A stretch of DNA of 64,000 nt from Pseudomonas laurentiana. Lineage in GTDB: Bacteria > Pseudomonadota > Gammaproteobacteria > Pseudomonadales > Pseudomonadaceae. Below, in pieces: positions 26,082 through 33,041 of the stretch. The notes below the pieces were generated by a model. That model had not been told where the DNA came from. It was given only the letters and a program-made list of their open reading frames with translations, and made no database searches. The stretch covers positions 310,001-374,000 of the forward strand of contig NZ_BMQU01000002.1 of the NCBI RefSeq assembly GCF_014648275.1. Direction: 5' to 3'. A program made the position numbers and the translations under genes. The first letter of the stretch is position 1. Each line of letters starts with the position of its first letter.

Positions 26082-27290
26082 TTATCCATCCACCTGCTCG
26101 CGAATCGCCTGGCGAATGATCGTCATCATGACCTGCGCGGCGGGCGAATGCAGGCAACCATTGCGGTAGGTCAGGCCAATGGCACGGGTGGTCTGCTTCA
26201 ACTGCACCGGCAGGATGCACAATGCCCCGGAGGCAATCTCCTGTTCCAGTTGGTGGGCAGACACGATGGCCAGCATGTCCGAGCACAGCAACAGCCCGCG
26301 AATGATTGCCAGGTCGCCACTTTCGACCACAGGCCAGGGCACGGCCAGGCCCGAGTCAGTGAACCAGGCGTCCAGCAATTGCCGCGCCGGCGAACCGGCC
26401 CGTGGCAATACCCAATGCGCCTCACTGAGCGCTTCGCGTCCAACCGGCACGCCGCACAGCGGGTGGTCACGGCGCGCCAGTATGACCATTTCCTCAGTCA
26501 GCAAAGCCTCGCCGACCAGGTCCGACGCATAGTCAGCCGAACGCAAGGCCCCCAGGATGAAATCGACATCGCCGGCTCGCAGCTCCGTAGCCAACAGGTC
26601 GAACGGGCTCTCATTGGTGATCACCCGAATGCCGGGGTGCGCGGCTGTGAGCCGAACGATGGCGTCCGGCAGTATGCGGGTGCGGCCCAGCGGCAGCGCG
26701 CCGACATGCACCACGCCCTGCAATGTGCCCCGCATTGCAGTGATATCGGCCTGGATATGCCGCAGTTCGTTCAGCGCACGGCGAATCGGAAAGACCATCT
26801 CGTGGCTGGCCCGCGTCGGTTGCAAGCCCCGTGGCGTTCGCTCGAACAGCGATTGCCCACAACCACCCTCCAGCACCTTGAGCGCTGCGCTGACGGCAGG
26901 TTGGCTCAAGCCAAAATGGCGCGCCACCGTCTGCATGTGACAGGTCTCGCAGAGCTTGACGAACACCTGCAAGCGCCGGGCCTGGAACAGGTAGAGCGGT
27001 TCGACCGCTTTGCCAACGGCACCCTCCAACAGGCGCGGCACGCTCTCCAGCTCCGCCAGAACACGTCGTGCCCGAGGCAGCGCCCGGGCGCCATAGTCGG
27101 TCAGGCGCATGCCGTTGACATGCCGCTCAAACAACGGCACCTCCAGGCGCGCCTCCAGCTCAGCGATTGCCCGGGTTACCACGGACTGCGCCCGGTAAAC
27201 AGCCTCGGAGGCCTTCGACACACTGCCCAGTTCCGCCACCCGAACGAACGCTCGCACCTGCATCAGGTTTGGAAGCTCATCAGCCAACAT
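26082..27290 (-). CDS. galR: LysR-type regulator with two N-terminal HTH domains
   Basis: 402 residues, about 100 longer than a normal LysR protein. Two winged-helix domains lie in tandem: residues 9-68 (LMQVRAFVRVAELGSVSKAS ... PLFERH) and about 104-165 (RRLQVFVKLCE ... HFGLSQPAVSAALKVLE ... LFERTPRG). An ordinary effector-binding domain follows (about 190-400). It is divergent from galB and convergent with galP, so it is the expected activator of the gallate genes with gallate as inducer. The double HTH is also known in GbpR-like LysR proteins. ATG at 27290 with a weak GAG nearby. Confidence 0.88.
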   Translation of the reverse strand: MLADELPNLMQVRAFVRVAELGSVSKASEAVYRAQSVVTRAIAELEARLEVPLFERHVNGMRLTDYGARALPRARRVLAELESVPRLLEGAVGKAVEPLYLFQARRLQVFVKLCETCHMQTVARHFGLSQPAVSAALKVLEGGCGQSLFERTPRGLQPTRASHEMVFPIRRALNELRHIQADITAMRGTLQGVVHVGALPLGRTRILPDAIVRLTAAHPGIRVITNESPFDLLATELRAGDVDFILGALRSADYASDLVGEALLTEEMVILARRDHPLCGVPVGREALSEAHWVLPRAGSPARQLLDAWFTDSGLAVPWPVVESGDLAIIRGLLLCSDMLAIVSAHQLEQEIASGALCILPVQLKQTTRAIGLTYRNGCLHSPAAQVMMTIIRQAIREQVDG

Positions 27291-27388
27291 TCGCGCTCAT
27301 ACCTTCTGAAAGTCTCATGCCGACGGAACTATGCCCCGGCACCCCGAGGACATCAATAAGAAAAACGCATACCTCGAACAACTGAACG

Positions 27389-27413
27389 CATTATTCGCCT
27401 GTGGCGGTGAATG
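27389..27413. promoter_or_regulatory. Interrupted palindrome between galR and galB
   Basis: CATT-N3-CGCC-TGT-GGCG-N3-AATG, symmetrical over 25 bases, 35 bases before the galB start. Position and symmetry fit a LysR-type regulator site, probably for GalR. Confidence 0.45.
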
Positions 27414-27447
27414 ACATGCTTTTCAAAAAGCAGGAGGACACCTCGCC

Positions 27448-28182
27448 ATGATCGATGTACAGAAAACCGCCCTGATCGTCAGCGCACATTCCGCCGATTT
27501 CGTCTGGCGCGCAGGCGGCGCCATCGCCCTGCATGCCGCACACGGCTATGCGGTGCATATCGTCTGCCTGTCGATGGGTGAACGCGGTGAGTCTGCCAAG
27601 CTGTGGCGCAAGGGCGACATGACCGAGGAGCGGGTCAAGGCCGTGCGCCGTGACGAAGCCCTGGCCGCAGCAGAGGTATTGGGTGCCAGCGTCGAGTTCT
27701 TCGACATTGGCGACTACCCGATGCGGGCCGACAACGACACGCTGTTCCGCCTGGCGGATGTGTTTCGTCGACTGCAACCCGCGTTTGTCCTCAGTCATTC
27801 GCTGAAAGACCCCTACAACTATGATCACCCCCTGGCCATGAACCTGACTCAGGAGGCCCGTATCATCGCCCAGGCCGAAGGCTACAACCCCGGCGAAAAA
27901 ATCCTCGGGGCGCCGCCGGTCTACAGCTTCGAGCCGCACCAACCAGAGCAATGCGAGTGGCGCCCGGATGTGTTCCTCGACATCACGGAGGTGTGGGACA
28001 AGAAATACGCGGCGATCCAGTGCATGGCCGGCCAGGAACACCTCTGGGAGTACTACACCCGTGTGGCCTTGCAGCGGGGCGTACAGGCCAAACGCAATGT
28101 CGGCATCACCTCCAGCCGCAACATCGTCTACGCCGAAGGTTACCAGAGCCTCTTTCCGCGGGTTACGGAGCACCTGGCATGA
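27448..28182 (+). CDS. galB: 4-Oxalomesaconate hydratase
   Basis: 244 residues of the PIG-L/LmbE-like zinc hydrolase fold. [12 protein letters not shown] near residue 13 is the zinc loop (AHPDD-like), and [14 protein letters not shown] holds the second cluster of histidines. It hydrates the enol form of 4-oxalomesaconate to 4-carboxy-4-hydroxy-2-oxoadipate. GCAGGAGG lies upstream of the ATG. The stop overlaps galC by ATGA, so galB-galC-galD are one unit, divergent from galR. Confidence 0.92.
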   Translation: MIDVQKTALIVSAHSADFVWRAGGAIALHAAHGYAVHIVCLSMGERGESAKLWRKGDMTEERVKAVRRDEALAAAEVLGASVEFFDIGDYPMRADNDTLFRLADVFRRLQPAFVLSHSLKDPYNYDHPLAMNLTQEARIIAQAEGYNPGEKILGAPPVYSFEPHQPEQCEWRPDVFLDITEVWDKKYAAIQCMAGQEHLWEYYTRVALQRGVQAKRNVGITSSRNIVYAEGYQSLFPRVTEHLA

Positions 28183-28895
28183 GCACGCTGATCGGAAAAA
28201 CCGGGATTGTCGTGCGCAATGCACCACGTGCCGACGCCACGTTGATCGACGAACTGGGACGCTTCGGCGTGGCCACGGTGCATGAAGCACAGGGGCGCAA
28301 GGGGCTGCTCGGCGCTTCGCTGCGGCCCATCCAGCAAGGGGTGTCGGTCAGCGGCTCGGCCGTCACGGTGCTGGTGGCACCGGGCGACAACTGGATGTTT
28401 CATGTCGCCGTCGAACAGTGCCGACCAGGCGATGTTCTGGTCGTGGCGCCCAGCTCACCCTGCACGGACGGCTATTTCGGCGACTTGCTGGCCACCTCGC
28501 TCAAGGCGCGTGGTGTACGCGCACTGGTGATCGATGCCGGCATCCGTGACAGCCACACACTGCGGCAGATGGGTTTCCCGGTCTGGTCCAGCGCCATCAA
28601 CGCTCAGGGTACGGTGAAAGAAGTGCTGGGTTCGGTCAACCTGCCGCTCGTCTGCGCCGGCCAGTTGATCAACCCGGGGGATGTCCTGGTGGGCGACGAC
28701 GATGGTGTCGTGGTCGTACGCCATAACGATGTGCATCAGGTCGTAGAGGCCACACGCAAACGCGCTGATCTGGAGGAGCAAAAGCGTGTCCGCCTGGCCA
28801 ATGGCGAACTCGGCCTGGACCTCTACAACATGCGTCAGCGCTTGGCCGAAAAGGGCCTGCGCTACGTCGATAGCCTGGACGAACTGGAGGGCTGA
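28179..28895 (+). CDS. galC: 4-Carboxy-4-hydroxy-2-oxoadipate aldolase
   Basis: 238 residues of the RraA-like class II (Mg-dependent) pyruvate aldolase family. The key loops are [20 protein letters not shown] (metal and substrate) and [20 protein letters not shown] with the conserved R and D. It splits 4-carboxy-4-hydroxy-2-oxoadipate into pyruvate and oxaloacetate, the final step of gallate breakdown. The start ATG 28179 overlaps the galB stop; a longer in-frame upstream reading is antisense-like and not family sequence. galD follows after 2 bases. Confidence 0.93.
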   Translation: MSTLIGKTGIVVRNAPRADATLIDELGRFGVATVHEAQGRKGLLGASLRPIQQGVSVSGSAVTVLVAPGDNWMFHVAVEQCRPGDVLVVAPSSPCTDGYFGDLLATSLKARGVRALVIDAGIRDSHTLRQMGFPVWSSAINAQGTVKEVLGSVNLPLVCAGQLINPGDVLVGDDDGVVVVRHNDVHQVVEATRKRADLEEQKRVRLANGELGLDLYNMRQRLAEKGLRYVDSLDELEG

Positions 28896-28897
28896 GC

Positions 28898-29974
28898 ATG
28901 AGCCAGGTACGTATACCTTGCCTGCTGATGCGCGGCGGCACCTCCAAGGGTGCCTACTTCCTGGCCAGCGACCTTCCCAGCCAGCCGACACAGCGCGATC
29001 GCCTGTTGCTTGCGGTCATGGGCTCACCGGACAAACGCCAGATCGATGGCATTGGCGGCAGCGACCCGCTCACCAGCAAGGTCGCCATCATCAAGCCGTC
29101 TGAGCGAGCCGATGCCGACGTTGACTACCTGTTTGCCCAGGTGCTGGTGGATGAACCCCGGGTGGATTACGGCCAGAACTGCGGCAACATCCTTGCGGGT
29201 GTCGGCCCGTTCGCCATCGAAAAGGGTCTGGTCGCGATTCACGCAGCCATCACACCGGTACGGATCTTCATGGAAAACACGGGGCAAATCGCGGTCGCGC
29301 AGGTGCCGACACCGAACGGTGCCATCTGCTACGCCGGCGACACCCGGATTGACGGCGTACCCGGTCAGGCCGCGCCCGTACTTATCGAGTTCTCGGATGT
29401 CGCCGGCTCCAGTTGCGGCGCCTTGCTGCCGACCGGCAATGCGTGTGATGTGTTCGACGGTGTCGAAGTGACCTGCATCGACAACGGCATGCCGGTGGTG
29501 CTGGTACGTGCCGCAGACCTGGGTTGCAGCGGCGAGGAAAGCCCAGAACAACTGGAGGCCAACACGACGCTGAAGGCCCGCCTTGAGTCGATCCGCCTGC
29601 ACGCAGGGCCGCGCATGAACCTGGGTGACGTGAGCACGCGCAATGTGCCGAAAATGTGCCTGATCGCACCGGCGCAGTCGGGGGGCGCTATCAACACCCG
29701 CTCGTTCATCCCCCACCGCTGCCACAGCGCTATCGGCGTGTTCGGCGCCGTGAGTGCGGCCACCGCCTGCCTGATCGAAGGTTCTGTCGCACACTCGATC
29801 GCGCACATACCGGACGGCGAGGTAAAACGGATATCGGTGGAGCACCCAAGCGGCGAATTCAGCGTCGAAATCCGTCTGCACGACGGCCAGATCGCCGGCT
29901 GCGGCCTGATTCGTACCGCCAGGCTATTGTTCGAGGGAAGGGTCTGTGTACCGGAATCGCTGTCGCGGCAGTGA
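28898..29974 (+). CDS. galD: 4-Oxalomesaconate tautomerase (PrpF family)
   Basis: 358 residues with the DapF/PrpF-like fold: N-terminal CLLMRGGTSKGAYF, DYLFAQVLVDEPRVDYGQNCGN and the C-terminal SFIPHRCHSAIGVFGAVSAATA. GalD converts the keto form of 4-oxalomesaconate to the enol form used by GalB. A single catalytic cysteine in the GQNCGNI loop and PrpF-type residues support isomerase activity. GGAGGG lies 8 bases before the ATG. Last gene of galBCD; no strong terminator follows. Confidence 0.93.
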   Translation: MSQVRIPCLLMRGGTSKGAYFLASDLPSQPTQRDRLLLAVMGSPDKRQIDGIGGSDPLTSKVAIIKPSERADADVDYLFAQVLVDEPRVDYGQNCGNILAGVGPFAIEKGLVAIHAAITPVRIFMENTGQIAVAQVPTPNGAICYAGDTRIDGVPGQAAPVLIEFSDVAGSSCGALLPTGNACDVFDGVEVTCIDNGMPVVLVRAADLGCSGEESPEQLEANTTLKARLESIRLHAGPRMNLGDVSTRNVPKMCLIAPAQSGGAINTRSFIPHRCHSAIGVFGAVSAATACLIEGSVAHSIAHIPDGEVKRISVEHPSGEFSVEIRLHDGQIAGCGLIRTARLLFEGRVCVPESLSRQ

Positions 29975-30079
29975 GCATGGACGATGGGGTTGCACGGTGG
30001 TGGCGGGCCAGCTGACAAAGGGAGCGCTTGGTTTCATACCCAACGGTGACTTTGCCAGCGGCATCGCGCCCATCACAGG

Positions 30080-30358
30080 CTATTTGGCGATCACTGCGGC
30101 GAGTAACGGCGCCGCCTGCTCATCGGTCAGTGCGGGGTGAATATCCATGGTCATGAGGTCGGTCCATTCGAGCGCCCATTTCTGCATGAGCGCGGCATCG
30201 TTGGCCTCCGCGATGCCGACACCGGTCATGCGTCCGATGGCATGCCAGCGTCCCAGCATGGTCACACCTGCGGGTGGCGCCCCTCCCGTCTTGAGAAACC
30301 GTTCGATTGCCGCGTTACGACGTTCCGACGAAATTGACCAACTGACAATGAATAACAT
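30080..30358 (-). CDS. Small DUF3303-like protein
   Basis: 92 residues, cytoplasmic, beginning MLFIVSWSISSERRNAAIERF and continuing PPAGVTMLGRWHAIG, the pattern of the DUF3303 family of small alpha/beta proteins with no known function. AGGAGG lies 7 bases before the ATG at 30358, a near-perfect ribosome site; the in-frame extension upstream to 30445 has none. It faces galD convergently and stands alone. Confidence 0.8.
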   Translation of the reverse strand: MLFIVSWSISSERRNAAIERFLKTGGAPPAGVTMLGRWHAIGRMTGVGIAEANDAALMQKWALEWTDLMTMDIHPALTDEQAAPLLAAVIAK

Positions 30359-30571
30359 CGGCCACCTCCTGCCAGGCATTGGCACCTGTTTCTTGGTCGC
30401 GTACCGAGTGTGCGTCACCACCCGGATGCGCTGCGGTTTGCACATTCAACCCTGAATGAACGGAAGCACTGCTCCCTTTTGAAGGCATAGCAGCCGCAAG
30501 TCCTTTGCGTACGACCACTGATCCTCTTTGCGCAGCCCCGCGCGCCAGTTCAAACCCGTAATGCTTCAGGT

Positions 30572-31027
30572 TCACGGCGTCACTTGGTAGCCGCGTTGCT
30601 GCATGCATGTGCTGTAGGCAGAGGATGTGCTTGTCTGGTCTGCAGTGCGCCGGTCTTGACGCCGCTCCTGACGCTGCCGTGATCCACCTACCGCCATCCC
30701 GGCTACTGCGGCATTCTTGGCCTGGTTCTGCCGGTAGTCTTGCTTGATGTCATCGTCTACCCGGTCATACACCTCGTCATGCTGACGCATACGCGCCCCG
30801 GCAACCGCCGCCCCCGCGACCGCGCCGGTAGCGGCACCACGGGCGCGGCCACCCGATTGCGTAGTGTTGGTGCTGCTGGTGCTGCCAGCCTGTGCCTGAC
30901 AGGCGCTGATGTCCTGCTGGACAGTCTCCGGAGACTGGCCCTTGAGCGGTGTGACGGTCTCGGCCGTGGCGCCAAGAGAAAACAGCGAGAGGAGCACTGC
31001 GACATAGGGAACACGAGAAACATTCAT
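30572..31027 (-). CDS. Secreted glycine-zipper protein
   Basis: 151 residues. Signal peptide MNVSRVPYVAVLLSLFSLGA, cleaved before ETV. Residues about 55-75 are a G/A-rich zipper (GGRARGAATGAVAGAAVAGA) like the YMGG/OmpA-linked glycine zippers that insert in or cross membranes. A basic, Q/R-rich stretch (SRQRQERRQDRRTADQ) follows. Two cysteines (ISACQAQ and STCMQQRGY) may form a disulfide. The ending SAYSTCMQQRGYQV resembles small periplasmic proteins where this pattern is common. ATG 31027 has GGGG 8 bases upstream. Function unknown; envelope stress or outer membrane association is plausible. Confidence 0.78.
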   Translation of the reverse strand: MNVSRVPYVAVLLSLFSLGATAETVTPLKGQSPETVQQDISACQAQAGSTSSTNTTQSGGRARGAATGAVAGAAVAGARMRQHDEVYDRVDDDIKQDYRQNQAKNAAVAGMAVGGSRQRQERRQDRRTADQTSTSSAYSTCMQQRGYQVTP

Positions 31028-31193
31028 GAGGACCCCACTGCTGATCAACATGGTTCGAGTCTTTAAGTCTAACCTCACGACTCACCCATGCTGGCCATGC
31101 CAGACACGCGGTGATGATCCGGGTACAACGGGATTCAGCCCACCACTGACAAGCCTGCCCAGCCACTGAATCAGCGAGTTAAATAAGTATTAA

Positions 31194-31217
31194 TATCAAT
31201 TGATAATACGTATCAAT
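31194..31217. promoter_or_regulatory. Fur-like operator upstream of the ECF sigma factor
   Basis: 31199-31217 is a perfect 19-base palindrome, ATTGATA-ATACG-TATCAAT, overlapped by the 12-base palindrome TATCAATTGATA at 31194-31205. Repeated GATAAT-type hexamers in an AT-rich promoter 57 bases before the start are typical Fur boxes, so this sigma factor is probably iron-repressed. Confidence 0.65.
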
Positions 31218-31273
31218 AGAATTAATATCGCCGCGCTTGCTGGTCGTCATCGTGTTTAACGAGCGTGGTCGTT

Positions 31274-31780
31274 GTGTCAGAACACCGTCAAAAACTTGAG
31301 CTCTACCTCTCACACCGCAAGGCGCTGGTGGAGTATGCGTCGCCGATCGTCGGCTGCCGGTCCAAGGCCGAAGACGTGGTTCAAGAGGCCTGGCTGCGTT
31401 TCAGTGACATCAATGCCGATCGAACACCTTTGGTTCAACCCGTGGGTTACCTCTACCGTATTGTGCGTAATCTCGCCATTGACCTGAACCGGCGCCTCAC
31501 CCGGGAAAACCCTCACCCCGCCAGCGAGGACGAACTCGAAGGGTTGCCTTCCGAGAATCCTTCGCCAGAATGTGAAGCCCTCTACAACGATGAGTTGCAG
31601 CAGCTTCAAAATGCCCTGGCCCAGTTACCCGAACGATCTCGCCAGGCATTTGTCATGCACCGGTTGCACGGCATGACGTTCAAGGACATCGCACAACACC
31701 TGGGCATTTCCTTGAGCCTTGCCCATCAACTCGTTCGGGACGCCCTCACCTACTGCGCGGAGCAATTGAGTGATGACTGA
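31274..31780 (+). CDS. ECF sigma factor, FecI/iron-starvation type
   Basis: 168 residues with sigma region 2 (AEDVVQEAWLRFSDI ... PVGYLYRIVRNLAIDLNRR) and region 4 (LPERSRQAFVMHRLHGMTFKDIAQHLGISLSLAHQLVRDAL). It directs RNA polymerase to cell-surface-signalling promoters, here presumably that of the TonB receptor downstream. GTG 31274 is chosen because GAGCG lies 10 bases upstream; a GTG three codons earlier is too close to it. The fecR-like gene starts 29 bases after the stop. A Fur-like palindrome precedes it. Confidence 0.88.
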   Translation: MSEHRQKLELYLSHRKALVEYASPIVGCRSKAEDVVQEAWLRFSDINADRTPLVQPVGYLYRIVRNLAIDLNRRLTRENPHPASEDELEGLPSENPSPECEALYNDELQQLQNALAQLPERSRQAFVMHRLHGMTFKDIAQHLGISLSLAHQLVRDALTYCAEQLSDD

Positions 31781-31809
31781 CAACACACCACCGGCACACC
31801 TGCATCCGA

Positions 31810-32847
31810 ATGCAACAGGTGCCGCCCTCACGCGCTCCAATCCCCGTGCTTGAGCCGCGCACCGAAGCACCCGCAGTGGTGTGCGATCGCCCCAAGGATC
31901 CGGTCTGGGAAATGGCCCTGGACTGGCTGCTGCGCATGCAGGAACAACCCGGTGACCCGGTTCTGCACCGTCGGCTGCATACCTGGCTCGAGGCATCCCC
32001 AGCGCATCTGCGGGCCTATCGCAAAGCTGAGAAAGTCTGGCGGATGAGCGGGCAACTGATGAACAGCCCACTGCTCGACTGTTCCCTGCCTGCGCCGGCT
32101 AACCCGCCACGCGCGCGACGCCACTGGCTGCGCCGGAGGGTCGTCAGTAGCGCTGTGGCCGCCTGCGCAATGCTGCTGGTACTACCCGACTGGCAAGGCA
32201 TCACGGCCGATTACAGCAGCCCTGTCGGCGAGCACCGCCAAGTCACCCTGGCCGATGGCAGCGTAGTGGAACTGGACAGCGGCAGCGCTATCGATGTCCA
32301 GTTCAGCGCTGATAAACGCCAGGTAACCTTGCTGCGCGGGCATGCGTTCTTCTCCGTCCAGCCCCAGCCTCAGCGCGTGTTTCAGGTAGCCGCCGAAGCA
32401 ATAACCGTTACCGTCACAGGCACCGCCTTTGCGGTGGAACTGTCGCCCGATACCGTTGATGTGAGTGTGGCAAACGGCTCAGTCAACGTTGCCGACCAAC
32501 GTCGCCACGACGCAACACTGGAACCGCTCAAACCCGGTCAGCGCATCAGCTTCTTGCGTCAGGGCGAGGGTGTTCAACGAGCGCCCATCCCGGTGGATCA
32601 GATTGCCGCCTGGCGCCAGTGGCAGCTAGTGGTGATCGACCAGCCCGTGAGTGACATCGTTGCGCGCTTGCGTGCATATCAACCCGGGCTGATCGTGCTC
32701 AACGACGACGCGCTGGGCAAACGCCGGATAACCGCTGCACTCGACTTGCGCTCGCCACAGCAAGCGCTACGAGCAGCCATTGCGCCGCTGGGTGGCCAGG
32801 TGAAGACCTTAAGCCCCTATGTATTAAGGGTGTCCGGCGCCGACTGA
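31810..32847 (+). CDS. FecR-family anti-sigma factor / signal transducer
   Basis: 345 residues. Cytoplasmic N-terminus with the DUF4880 sigma-binding region (DPVWEMALDWLLRMQEQPGD ... LEASPAHLRAYRKAEKVWRMS), one membrane helix near 112-127, then the periplasmic FecR domain (SSPVGEHRQVTLADGSVVELDSGSAIDV ... VTVTGTAFAVEL) and a C-terminal STN-like part (VSDIVARLRAYQPGLIVLNDDAL). It receives a signal from the loaded receptor and releases the sigma factor. There is no ribosome site before ATG 31810 and no alternative in-frame start after the upstream stop, so translation may depend on coupling with the sigma gene. Confidence 0.9.
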   Translation: MQQVPPSRAPIPVLEPRTEAPAVVCDRPKDPVWEMALDWLLRMQEQPGDPVLHRRLHTWLEASPAHLRAYRKAEKVWRMSGQLMNSPLLDCSLPAPANPPRARRHWLRRRVVSSAVAACAMLLVLPDWQGITADYSSPVGEHRQVTLADGSVVELDSGSAIDVQFSADKRQVTLLRGHAFFSVQPQPQRVFQVAAEAITVTVTGTAFAVELSPDTVDVSVANGSVNVADQRRHDATLEPLKPGQRISFLRQGEGVQRAPIPVDQIAAWRQWQLVVIDQPVSDIVARLRAYQPGLIVLNDDALGKRRITAALDLRSPQQALRAAIAPLGGQVKTLSPYVLRVSGAD

Positions 32848-32908
32848 GCCGGCGCACTCCCCTACAGCTCCAGCGCAGCCTCCACTGACCTGCTATCCGC
32901 TATCCAGC

Positions 32909-32942
32909 AATCGCCGTTTCATCGATTCGGCGATTTTTTTGT
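32909..32942 (+). terminator. Rho-independent terminator after the fecR-like gene
   Basis: AATCGCCG / CGGCGATT stem of 8 bases with an 11-base loop, followed by a run of seven to nine T. It lies 62 bases past the stop and separates sigma-fecR transcription from the receptor gene, so the receptor needs its own promoter. Confidence 0.85.
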
Positions 32943-32950
32943 TTATTTCT

Positions 32951-32977
32951 GGAAATTTCGAAAGACCGAGCGTCGTT
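32951..32977 (+). promoter_or_regulatory. Candidate ECF (FecI-type) promoter of the TonB receptor
   Basis: GGAAAT at 32951-32956 and CGTCGTT at 32971-32977, i.e. GGAAAT-N16-TC, close to the fecA-type promoter (GGAAAT-N17-TC). It lies just behind the terminator and 65 bases before the receptor start, as expected for a surface-signalling target. Confidence 0.5.
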
Positions 32978-33041
32978 AACCTGAATGCCACTGATAAGGA
33001 TTCGCATTGGCGAGTCCGAATTTCACGTCACAGGTGCATGA

